A stretch of 64,000 bases of DNA from JAFDVL01 sp043736395 (GTDB lineage Bacteria; Acidobacteriota; Blastocatellia; RBC074), in NCBI GenBank assembly GCA_043736395.1, contig JAYTCQ010000174.1:1-64000 (forward strand), given 5' to 3'. Positions 49,293 to 57,370 of this stretch are shown here, piece by piece (positions within the stretch are counted from its first letter, which is position 1; every line of letters begins with the position of its first letter). The notes under the pieces were generated by a model that was not told the origin of the DNA, did not search any database, and saw only the letters and a program-made list of their open reading frames with translations. The position numbers and the translations under genes were made by a program.

Positions 49293-50723
49293 CTACGCTT
49301 TGATTTCCAATTTCACTTCTCGTGGCGCAGGTAACCTAGCTAATACTGCCAACCCCAAACGGCGGTGCAAGCCTTCTTCACTACAAACACGGGGATGAAA
49401 AGTTTCCGCAATTAATACGCTGCCAAGCGAGGTCCCCAGGCCTGCCAACAAAAGTAAAATCAAATTCTGTGACCAGTTAGGACTAACCGGGTAACGCGCA
49501 ATACTGGCGCCTTCCATTAAAATGACCTGCGTCAATTTTGACTTCTTAACAATGGCTTCAATTTCCGCTTCCTGCGCTTTCTGACGGTATAAATCTACAG
49601 CTTCCTGATTGAGGAGACGCTCACGTTCAAGGCTCTCTTTTTTGACCCCTGCCTGGTTTAGGTTATTCACACGCGACTGATAGGTATTCACCAGCTCACG
49701 AAGTCTCGCTTCACGCTCAACCAAAACTGCCAGCGAAGTCTCAGCTTTGAAGAGATCATCCGCGAGACGACGACGCGTCTGATTAATCGCAAAAGAACGC
49801 TCACGCGGAGGGTTCTGTTCTTCCTTGGCAATCAACTCTTTGGATTTGGCAATGCGCTGATCCATGTCGCGAATCAACCGATGCTGGGGCTGATATTTTT
49901 GCAGCAACTGTGTGCGTTGCATTTCAAACGCCACCAGTTCTTCTTTCATTTTGTCCAATGCCTGCACGTATTTCGTTGAGGAGCCAACTTCCAGTTGTTC
50001 CGGTTCAGAAGCCAGTTGAGATTTCAGCGCATTGATTTGCTTCTGTGCCTCGCGCCTTTCGATGTCTGCCGCTTCCGCTTGTTTTTGAAGTTCGTAATAT
50101 TGCTTTAAGACAAGCTCTTTTTGAGAAGCGTTCCCGTTTAATTCAGGTGTTGCCTCAACGCGCTTTAATGCGGTCGTTGCCGCATCTAATTTCTGATTAA
50201 AAACTTCTGCTCGCTCACTCAACGCGGCTTTCGCATTCACTGGATTTATCGGCTGGCTCAGGCGTTCACGCTCCTTCAGATATTCAGCAAAAAACAGTTG
50301 CAAAACGCGTGCTGCTCGTTCAGGATTTTCATCGCGATAAGTAACTCTGATCACATTCGAACGATTGATTTCTTCCACCAAAAATCGTGACGCAAATTGT
50401 TGCAGCGAATGCTCATCATTGCTCCCCTTCTGCTGTGCCACAGTCATCAGTAATTCCTGATTTTTCAGAAGTTCAATTTCGGAAGCGATTTGATTGGTTG
50501 CGGTTGCTTTGGAACCGTTCCCAGCAGAAATAGTTTCTGGACTGACCAGAATTTTTATCGAAGATTCGTATAAAGACACCATTTGGAACATCACCCCAAT
50601 ACCGCTCAGAACAATCAAACTAAATAGTGCAAGTGCCAGCTTTTTGCGCATCCAGATCACAGCACAAAATTCACGCCAAAGCGCTGACATTGAATTTAGA
50701 TTGATAGAATTACTAAGCGACAT
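49293..50723 (-). CDS. Polysaccharide co-polymerase (Wzz/GumC-like)
   Basis: A 476-aa inner-membrane protein and first gene of the run. Helix one at about 30-50 (LALALFSLIVLSGIGVMFQM), then a periplasmic region with Wzz-type start SSIKILVSPETISAGNG and long coiled coils (EELVAFEMQRTQLLQKYQPQ, LIRDMDQRIAKSKELIAKEE), then helix two (LILLLLAGLGTSLGSVLIAE). It is a paralogue of the gene at 46683 (shared QPQHRLIRDM-like stretch), and the two flank the kinase-like gene. The ATG at 50723 follows AAGG by 7 nt; a TTG further upstream is less likely. A terminator-like hairpin lies about 110 bp ahead. Confidence 0.85.
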   Translation of the reverse strand: MSLSNSINLNSMSALWREFCAVIWMRKKLALALFSLIVLSGIGVMFQMVSLYESSIKILVSPETISAGNGSKATATNQIASEIELLKNQELLMTVAQQKGSNDEHSLQQFASRFLVEEINRSNVIRVTYRDENPERAARVLQLFFAEYLKERERLSQPINPVNAKAALSERAEVFNQKLDAATTALKRVEATPELNGNASQKELVLKQYYELQKQAEAADIERREAQKQINALKSQLASEPEQLEVGSSTKYVQALDKMKEELVAFEMQRTQLLQKYQPQHRLIRDMDQRIAKSKELIAKEEQNPPRERSFAINQTRRRLADDLFKAETSLAVLVEREARLRELVNTYQSRVNNLNQAGVKKESLERERLLNQEAVDLYRQKAQEAEIEAIVKKSKLTQVILMEGASIARYPVSPNWSQNLILLLLAGLGTSLGSVLIAETFHPRVCSEEGLHRRLGLAVLARLPAPREVKLEIKA

Positions 50724-50826
50724 AAGAGCCTTATAAATGAATTCACCGGGCAAAATTATAAACGCCTATAGACCTCTTAAATTCAGGAACTGCCTTGGCA
50801 AAATAATGTTTGATTGCACAGCCAGG

Positions 50827-50850
50827 AAAGAAAACCCTTTTGGGAAAGGG
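50827..50850 (-). terminator. Terminator-like hairpin in the operon leader (possible attenuator)
   Basis: Read on the minus strand, CCCTTT-CCCA-AAAGGG (50835-50850) is followed by TTTTCTTT. It sits 112 bp before the first co-polymerase start, after any promoter in the upstream region, so it could stop transcription before the 31-kb run unless antitermination occurs. The stem is only 6 bp, so strength is uncertain. Confidence 0.45.
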
Positions 50851-51241
50851 AAAAATGATGACTAGGGTGGTAAGAAACGATGGCAAGCTAATACGAAATA
50901 AATAACAACACCTGCCTCAAAGCTAAGGAGAAAAAATTCATCCTGACATGGGGAACTTTAGAGAAACGCAAATCGAAATTGCTTTCGCTCACCTGGCTTA
51001 TTTGCTTAAAGGTATCGCTACTTGACGGTATGCATTAACCAGCATTGGACGATCTGCCACCGGGACTTAGGCTGAGCAACCAGATGCTAATGATGTATTA
51101 CTTAACGGGGTACCTCCTATCTAAAAACTATTCTCTAACCATCAGGCAACGCTTCAGAAGTACACATAGCTTTTTCGGTAAAAACTGAGAACTACCTGAC
51201 AAAAAATGTTGAATTATCCACACGTTTACAAATTGGTATTA

Positions 51242-51256
51242 TCAATCTGCGTGCCA
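51242..51256 (-). promoter_or_regulatory. Candidate sigma-54 promoter
   Basis: Minus strand TGGCACGCAGATTGA: the -24 element TGGCACG is perfect, the -12 element reads TTGA instead of TTGC. It points at the polysaccharide-peptide run and lies directly downstream of a sigma-54-type activator gene. The change at the usually invariant -12 C weakens it. Confidence 0.35.
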
Positions 51257-51490
51257 TCCTTAACGGGAATTACGGCGACTGAGATAACCGCTGTATTGAT
51301 AATACTTATCCTCCCTAACTACCTGCTCCAATAATTGTTACCGCAAACACTAAGTGGCAACTTTATTGCCAGCTAACACTGCCATTGCAACGATTCACCC
51401 TATAAACAAAGGCTATATTTCACTGGACATACAGTTGCCACTTGCATATTTTTTCAAATTCGACTTCTTCAAATTTTCCAGGAAGATTAA

Positions 51491-54445
51491 TTAAGCGATT
51501 TTGGATTGTGGGAGCAGATGATGTCGGCGCAGCATTTTTCGTAGACCATATCGTGAAACGCCTAATTCGACTGCGACTCTGGAGATATTTCCTTTATGTC
51601 GATTCAATGCTTCACTAATAACTTGATGCTCTGTATCCGCCACGGCTTCCGCCAATGAATGTTTATGTGAGGAAAAAGAAAACGATGAGATGAGCCGGAT
51701 TTCCGAGTGACTACGAATATTCGGCGAGAGCAGTTCTTCTGTAATCATTGTGCCTGCCGGAGTCAACGCCACTAATCTTTGCATCTCATTTTCCAGTTGC
51801 CGGGCATTTCCAGGCCAATCGTATTGTTTAAGTACTGACAAGGCATTCGACGAAAGAGAAATATCCTGTTTCTCTGATTGCACAAGATTGCGCGCCAGAA
51901 AATGTTCTGCCAGTAATGAAATTTCTTCGCGACGCTCTCGCAACGGAGGCATCCGAAATTCAATCACATTCAGCCGATAATAAAGATCAGCGCGAAATTC
52001 ATGACGGGTCACCATTTCTTCTAAATCACAATTCGTTGCTGCCAGGATGCGCACATCTACAATCCTTGGCGAAGCTTCGCCAATTCTTTGGACTTCCCCG
52101 TTTTGAAAAAATCTCAGTAATTTTGGCTGCATCTCGCGCGTCAGTTCACCTATTTCATCCAGGAATAATGTTCCCTTCTCGGCGGCTCCGATCATCCCCG
52201 GAAAATCCGCAGTAGCTCCGGTAAATGATCCGCGACGATGCCCGAAAAGTTGAGACTCAATTAGCTCACGAGGCGCAGAGGCACAATTAAAAGGAATGAA
52301 TGAATGTGCCGCGCGTTTGCTATACGCATGAATCGCACGTGCGACTAATTCTTTTCCCGTTCCGGTTTCGCCTGTAATTAAAACGGTGATTTCGCTACTG
52401 CGCAAACTCAGCACCTGCGCAACAATTTTTTTCATGACTTCGCTGCGATAGACCAAACCAGGTAATGAAATTTGATTCGCTTCAGCCGCGAAAGAAGGGG
52501 TCGTAAGCAATGGATGTTTACGCATATGGGAACTGCGTTCAAATCCGGCTCTGAACTGTTTTAATAAGAGTTCCAGTAAAGAATCCGGCAACGGCGCCTT
52601 TTGTCTTCCTAAGTATATAAATTTAATTTCACTCTGTTCTGAAAATGAATAAAGCTTTGCATCTCTTAAATCAATTTCGCTTTTCATTAAGCGCTGGCTC
52701 AACTCAGAGGCAAAAGCTTCGGTGCAACCACAATAGATAGAAGGTTCCAGTATTTCGTTAGTTTCTTTGAAAAAAATGACCGGCGAGATTTGTAATTCTT
52801 CAAATAAAATACGAGCCATTTCACGCAATAATACTTCTGCTGAGAAATCCGCATCCAGCAATCGGGTAATTACGGAAATGACCTGATCTGTGATACCAAA
52901 CTTTTTTGAATTTGCGGTGGGGGCCGTATGTAAGCTCTTAGAAAATGATTGGACACGCTCCAACATTGGCTGCGCCTCTAGTTCTTCAAAGATATTTTTA
53001 GCTGTTTTCAGGGACTGACTGGCGAGCGCGAATTCCCCGCGTTGGGACTGAGCTTCAGCAAGATAATAATTGGCAACTCCTAATCGGTAACGGTCTCCCA
53101 TGACTTGTCGAATTGAAATCGCCTGATTAAAACACCCCGTAGCTTCAGTTGCCTGATTCATTGCTACGTGTACAGAACCAGAAACTTCGCGTAACTGCCC
53201 CATCAGACTATTAGTTTCTATTCGCTCAATTTCTTCTTTGATTGATTTCAGAAGCTCATAGGCGGCAGAAATTTCTCCCAGCGCTAAATGTGCTTCTATC
53301 AGACAAAGCTGTGCGGCGGCACTTCCGCGCGGGTCTCCCATCCGTTCACAAATTTGTAAACTTTCATGAAAGGACTCGGTCGCCTTCTGCACATCGCCTG
53401 CTAATAACCGGCCCCGCCCTTGCACTAGCAATGCCACGGCATAATTAAACCCAACTTTCAGTGCTCTTAATGATTCCAGGCTTTCTGCTATTAATTGTTC
53501 GGCTTTTTCAAAGTGCCCCTTGAGATAATGTAAGTCCGCAAGTGTTTCCAGTGAAGTAGCCACAACCAGAGTCGCTTCACAATGCCGGGCTCTGGATAGC
53601 GATTCATTTAAAGCTTCTTCAGCTCGTCGCAGTTCTCCCAGCCGTAAGAGGCTATAACCCAAATTTGAGTACGCATTAATAATCAATCTTGGATTGCGCG
53701 CGCGTTCAAGTGATGGCAAGGCTCGCTCAATTAAAATAACGCTTTCCTGCATCTGACCTTGCAATGAAGCAATCGCCGCCAAATTAATATCCGTACTGCC
53801 TTGCATCAAGGGATCATCAATCGTGCTTAAAGCTTCGAGAGCTTGATGAAATGATTGCTTTGCTTGATCAAATTCACCTTCCAGAAAATAAACAATTCCG
53901 ATTCCGTTATAAGCCTGGGCTAGAAATAATTGCTGGCTCCGATTCTGATTTTCGTCTATCACTTTTGAGAAATGGTCGCGCGCAAACCATAGTTCACCCA
54001 AACGCCGATACAGGGTCCCAAGCAAAATCTGCCCTTTGACTTTGACCTGCGCATTATTTTCTTCCTGTGATAAAGCGATGGATTGTTTGGCGTAAGCAAT
54101 TGCCTTTGGTAAATCGGTGGCTCCGTAAGCCGAACCAAGTCGGTAGCAAATTTCGCTTTGGGCAAGGAGTGAAACGGCTCGGCGGTGGCGATCATCTTCA
54201 TAGCCAGTCAGGACAGCCAGCGCCTTGGAAAATTGAGCTAAACTTTCCAGCGCCTCAGCTAAAAGACAACGTATCAAGGCTTCTGATTCAGGGCGTAAGC
54301 TGGAAGATTTAAGCGCGAGTTCACAATGAGAAACGGTCTCTTCATATAAAAAACTGTGCATCGCAGAACGCGCCTGGCTGACGCATTTTCCCCAACCGGG
54401 TGTGCGCGCTAAAGCTGATTTTTTGTCACTTCGAGAGTCTGCCAT
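51491..54445 (-). CDS. TPR-GAF-sigma-54-interaction-Fis regulator
   Basis: A 984-aa bacterial enhancer-binding protein. About 13 TPR-like helical pairs fill residues ~20-515 (for example AQAYNGIGIVYFLEGEFDQA). A GAF-like region follows (~520-650). The AAA+ domain (~670-900) has Walker A ITGETGTGKELVARAI, the sigma-54 contact loop RRGSFTGAT (a GSFTGA variant of GAFTGA), Walker B GTLFLDEIGELT and RADLYYRLNVIEFRMPPLRE. The C-terminus (~935-975: NRHKGNISRVAVELGVSRYG) is a Fis-type HTH. The TPR input suggests protein or peptide sensing. It lies upstream of the polysaccharide-peptide run and divergent from the subtilase, so it may control both. Confidence 0.92.
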   Translation of the reverse strand: MADSRSDKKSALARTPGWGKCVSQARSAMHSFLYEETVSHCELALKSSSLRPESEALIRCLLAEALESLAQFSKALAVLTGYEDDRHRRAVSLLAQSEICYRLGSAYGATDLPKAIAYAKQSIALSQEENNAQVKVKGQILLGTLYRRLGELWFARDHFSKVIDENQNRSQQLFLAQAYNGIGIVYFLEGEFDQAKQSFHQALEALSTIDDPLMQGSTDINLAAIASLQGQMQESVILIERALPSLERARNPRLIINAYSNLGYSLLRLGELRRAEEALNESLSRARHCEATLVVATSLETLADLHYLKGHFEKAEQLIAESLESLRALKVGFNYAVALLVQGRGRLLAGDVQKATESFHESLQICERMGDPRGSAAAQLCLIEAHLALGEISAAYELLKSIKEEIERIETNSLMGQLREVSGSVHVAMNQATEATGCFNQAISIRQVMGDRYRLGVANYYLAEAQSQRGEFALASQSLKTAKNIFEELEAQPMLERVQSFSKSLHTAPTANSKKFGITDQVISVITRLLDADFSAEVLLREMARILFEELQISPVIFFKETNEILEPSIYCGCTEAFASELSQRLMKSEIDLRDAKLYSFSEQSEIKFIYLGRQKAPLPDSLLELLLKQFRAGFERSSHMRKHPLLTTPSFAAEANQISLPGLVYRSEVMKKIVAQVLSLRSSEITVLITGETGTGKELVARAIHAYSKRAAHSFIPFNCASAPRELIESQLFGHRRGSFTGATADFPGMIGAAEKGTLFLDEIGELTREMQPKLLRFFQNGEVQRIGEASPRIVDVRILAATNCDLEEMVTRHEFRADLYYRLNVIEFRMPPLRERREEISLLAEHFLARNLVQSEKQDISLSSNALSVLKQYDWPGNARQLENEMQRLVALTPAGTMITEELLSPNIRSHSEIRLISSFSFSSHKHSLAEAVADTEHQVISEALNRHKGNISRVAVELGVSRYGLRKMLRRHHLLPQSKIA

Positions 54446-54664
54446 AAATCCTGGTTCCTACCTAAATCAACTCAAAAATGAAAGATCGCCCCTGTTACTA
54501 CCCACTAAAGGTTCACTGTGATGGGGCTATGACAAGTAATATTTTCAATCGCCATATTTATTTAGGAGATTCGTCACAAATCAGAAAAAATCAGACATTT
54601 TTTTCTAATCTCTGCAACTTCTACTCAATTGAACATTTCTATCGGATGAGGCTCTGTGGTCTTT

Positions 54665-54678
54665 GGGTAATACTTTGC
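54665..54678 (+). promoter_or_regulatory. Candidate sigma-54 promoter for the subtilase gene
   Basis: TTGGGTAATACTTTGCG: GG (54665-54666) and GC (54677-54678) are exactly 10 nt apart with a TTTGC -12, 34 bp before the preferred start at 54713. The -24 element is poor apart from GG. Plausible because the neighbouring regulator is a sigma-54 activator. Confidence 0.3.
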
Positions 54679-54712
54679 GAACCCCTACATGCACACAGAG
54701 CATAAGAATCGT

Positions 54713-56611
54713 ATGAAGAACCTACGTCGGGAAAAAATCTATAGATTCTCGTTGCTGCTATTGGTAACGCTCTTCCTACTGCCAACCCAATTTTCTGGAA
54801 GCAAGGCACAAAACCAGTCATCGCAAAAAAATGAAAAGCCTTCCTGGTTGAAAAAGAAAATTGCTCCTGATTTGGAAGATTCAAACGAGCTTCAGAATAA
54901 TGACCTCCGACGTATTGTGGTGAAATTCAATAGCTTCACTTCAGACTCTGTCTTGAAATCCAAAGTGTTGGGCGTCGGCGGAAAAATTCATAAGATTCAC
55001 CAAAATATGGGTCTGGCTACAGTTGATATTCCTCGCTCACGAGTCAATGAATTGGCTGAAGCCCTGGAGGTGGAATATATCAGTCCTGATCGCCCGTTAA
55101 TGGCTTTTAGTCATATTGAAACAACCACGGGGGCCGAGCAGATTCGCAATCTGGTGAGTGGAACCACACTAAACGGAAAAGGTATCGGGATAGCAATTAT
55201 TGATAGCGGAATTGACAGTAATCACAAACTGATTCGATCTTCATCAGGTCATCCCGGAATAGTAAAATATTCCAGCTTTCTCGCCAGTAGTGCAACTACC
55301 GATAAATATGGACATGGTACGCATGTCGCCTCAATTGCAAGTGGAGGCAATGAGCTTAAAGGCCTCTATCAGGGCGTCGCGCCGGGTGCCAATTTGATTA
55401 ATTTACGCGTCCTCGATGATCGCGGGCTGGGCACAATCAGTAGCCTCATCGCAGCAATTGACTGGTGCATTATCAATAAAACTCTCTATAATATTCGTGT
55501 TATTAACCTAAGCGTTGGAGCTGTCGCTTCGGACAGTTATAAAAATGACCCCCTTTGTTTAGCCACACGTCGCGCTGTAAATGCTGGAATTATCGTCGTA
55601 GCAGCAGCTGGAAATGATGGAAAAAACTACATTGGGAAAAAATTTTATGGCGGCATTCACTCACCTGGAATTGACCCTTCAGTGATTACAGTTGGTGCTA
55701 CGAATTCTTACTTTACAGATCGTCGTTCTGATGACGTGGTCGCTACCTACAGCTCTCGTGGTCCCACTCGCGGATATGTCACCAGCGCTAATGGTCTGAA
55801 AAATTATGACAACTTGATTAAGCCTGATCTAGTAGCTCCCGGCAATAAAATCATTGGCGCCAGCTCCAGTAATCCAGATACTAAAGACAGCCTTAATAAT
55901 CTCGTGTTGAGTTATCCTGTTTTAGCTGTCGACTCATCAGCTAAGCCTGCCGACCGGGTCATGTATTTGAATGGGACTTCGGTCGCTACCCCTGTAGTTT
56001 CCGGCGCAGTCGCATTATTGTTGCAAGCCAATCCGAACTTAACACCGAATCTGGTGAAAGCGATTTTGATGTATACAGCGCAACCAATTCGCGGATTCAA
56101 CACGTTGGAGCAGGGAGCAGGATCACTTAACATTGATGGTGCTCTCCGTATCGCCAGGCTAATTAAATCCAATCCCTCTTCCTTATCAAATGGCTCATCA
56201 ATGCTAAACAGTTCACTTCCATCACCCCAACTCAGCAATATCTCCGGTGAGAATTGTTGGTGGAGTCAGGGTGTTGTGACGAACCATTGTTTTCTGACAG
56301 GCAGCAATTTAATGATTTATTGGCAGGGGGTCTATTCGAAAAGCTTTACTCTGACGGATGCAACTAAGGTTACTAACGGTAGTTTCTCTCAAGTCCCAGG
56401 ACTCACTTCGTGGGGAATTTCAAATAGCCTTGGAGTAACTTTTGCCGATGGAAACACGATGGCTGATGGCTATCTTCTCGCAAACGGTGTAACTTTTGCT
56501 GATGGAATAGCCTTTCCCAGTGGAGTCACCTTTGCCGACGGTCAAATGGTCTTCGATAGCACGATCATCACAAAATCCGTCAAATCAAAGGTTGTGGTAC
56601 CTGGTGACTAG
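54713..56611 (+). CDS. Secreted S8 subtilisin-like protease with TFADG-type C-terminal repeats
   Basis: A protein of about 632 aa. The signal peptide (FSLLLLVTLFLLPTQFSGSK) is followed by an inhibitor-like pro-region (RRIVVKFNSF ... GGKIHKIHQNMGLATVDIPR). The catalytic triad is visible: Asp in GIGIAIIDSGIDSNH (~163), His in YGHGTHVASIASGG (~200), Ser in YLNGTSVATPVVSG (~422). After the catalytic domain there is a ~110-residue region and repeats such as LGVTFADGNTMADGYLLANG and VTFADGIAFPSGVTFADGQ. These TFADG-type repeats are typical of acidobacterial subtilases to my recollection, and their function is unknown. The ATG at 54713 is preferred to 54689 because it directly precedes the signal peptide. 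Followed by a Wza-like gene 43 bp on. Confidence 0.92.
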   Translation: MKNLRREKIYRFSLLLLVTLFLLPTQFSGSKAQNQSSQKNEKPSWLKKKIAPDLEDSNELQNNDLRRIVVKFNSFTSDSVLKSKVLGVGGKIHKIHQNMGLATVDIPRSRVNELAEALEVEYISPDRPLMAFSHIETTTGAEQIRNLVSGTTLNGKGIGIAIIDSGIDSNHKLIRSSSGHPGIVKYSSFLASSATTDKYGHGTHVASIASGGNELKGLYQGVAPGANLINLRVLDDRGLGTISSLIAAIDWCIINKTLYNIRVINLSVGAVASDSYKNDPLCLATRRAVNAGIIVVAAAGNDGKNYIGKKFYGGIHSPGIDPSVITVGATNSYFTDRRSDDVVATYSSRGPTRGYVTSANGLKNYDNLIKPDLVAPGNKIIGASSSNPDTKDSLNNLVLSYPVLAVDSSAKPADRVMYLNGTSVATPVVSGAVALLLQANPNLTPNLVKAILMYTAQPIRGFNTLEQGAGSLNIDGALRIARLIKSNPSSLSNGSSMLNSSLPSPQLSNISGENCWWSQGVVTNHCFLTGSNLMIYWQGVYSKSFTLTDATKVTNGSFSQVPGLTSWGISNSLGVTFADGNTMADGYLLANGVTFADGIAFPSGVTFADGQMVFDSTIITKSVKSKVVVPGD

Positions 56612-56654
56612 GTTATTTATAAAATAACTTTATTGAGAGCTAACGCGAGCATAT

Positions 56655-57365
56655 ATGAACAGCCATTTTCCCGGCATCAAAAGCTTACATCTTCTAATGA
56701 TTGCAAGTGTTTTTTCATTTTTATTAATGCAATCATCGGGAGCGCAATCAATTCCCAAACCAACTGAAAAATCAGCCCAGACGAATGTTGTTAATTCAAC
56801 TCCTGACTATCAAATTCACAAAGGCGATAAACTCAGTATCAAATTTCTTTATCAGCCGGAATTGAGTGATGCGGCAGTTGTCGTGCGACCAGATGGCAAG
56901 ATCAGCTTGCCAATGGTAGATGAACTGAAGGTGGAAGGATTAACTGCACAACAAGTGAAGAAGTTACTCGAAAAAGCCTATCGGGAAATCCTGCTTGATC
57001 CTGAAATTAATGTCAGCGTCATAGAATTTGTGCCTCAGCGCTTTTTTGTTGGAGGGCAGGTTTTTAAACCGGGAAGCTATGACATGCGCGCCGGACAAAC
57101 TCTCTTACAAGCTATCATTCTGGCCGGAGGATTTACGCCGGACGCGCATCGAAAATATGTGCTTCACGCCAGACCAGTTGGCAATAAAGAACTGAAAGTA
57201 ACAGCGATTGATGTGACGAAAATCTTAAAAACCGGGGATAACAAAGAAGAAATTTTTCTTCAGGATGGAGACTATATTTTTATCCCCAACTCAAAACTTT
57301 CAAAATTTAATTCAATCGTAACGGCGTTTCGCTCTATCATGCCGGGGTATGCCATTCAGTTTTAA
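56655..57365 (+). CDS. Polysaccharide export protein, Wza-like
   Basis: A 236-aa exported protein. Signal segment LLMIASVFSFLLMQSSGAQS. Poly-export domain at ~55-140 (YQIHKGDKLSIKFLYQPELS, VVVRPDGKISLPMVDELKVE, LLDPEINVSVIEFVPQRFFV), then an SLBB domain (~140-215: GGQVFKPGSYDMRAGQTLLQ, AIILAGGFTPDAHRKYVLH). The C-terminus (IVTAFRSIMPGYAIQF) could be the amphipathic helix that forms the outer-membrane ring. Likely the export channel for the polysaccharide of the divergent run. It ends 5 bp from valS on the opposite strand. Confidence 0.9.
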   Translation: MNSHFPGIKSLHLLMIASVFSFLLMQSSGAQSIPKPTEKSAQTNVVNSTPDYQIHKGDKLSIKFLYQPELSDAAVVVRPDGKISLPMVDELKVEGLTAQQVKKLLEKAYREILLDPEINVSVIEFVPQRFFVGGQVFKPGSYDMRAGQTLLQAIILAGGFTPDAHRKYVLHARPVGNKELKVTAIDVTKILKTGDNKEEIFLQDGDYIFIPNSKLSKFNSIVTAFRSIMPGYAIQF

Positions 57366-57370
57366 TTGTT

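Larger units (their letters stand above)
50724..51490. other. Long intergenic region upstream of the polysaccharide-peptide run
   Basis: 767 bp without a gene between the first co-polymerase and the sigma-54-type regulator (both minus strand). It holds a terminator-like hairpin read on the minus strand (50827-50850) and a near-consensus sigma-54 promoter on the minus strand (51242-51256), which would give a leader RNA of about 500 nt. A weaker GG-N10-GC match lies near 51386-51400 on the same strand. Confidence 0.5.

Noticed and set aside
51424..51440. A plus-strand GG-N10-GC sequence resembling a sigma-54 promoter
   Set aside because: It points into the 3' end of the regulator gene on the opposite strand and has no gene to serve.
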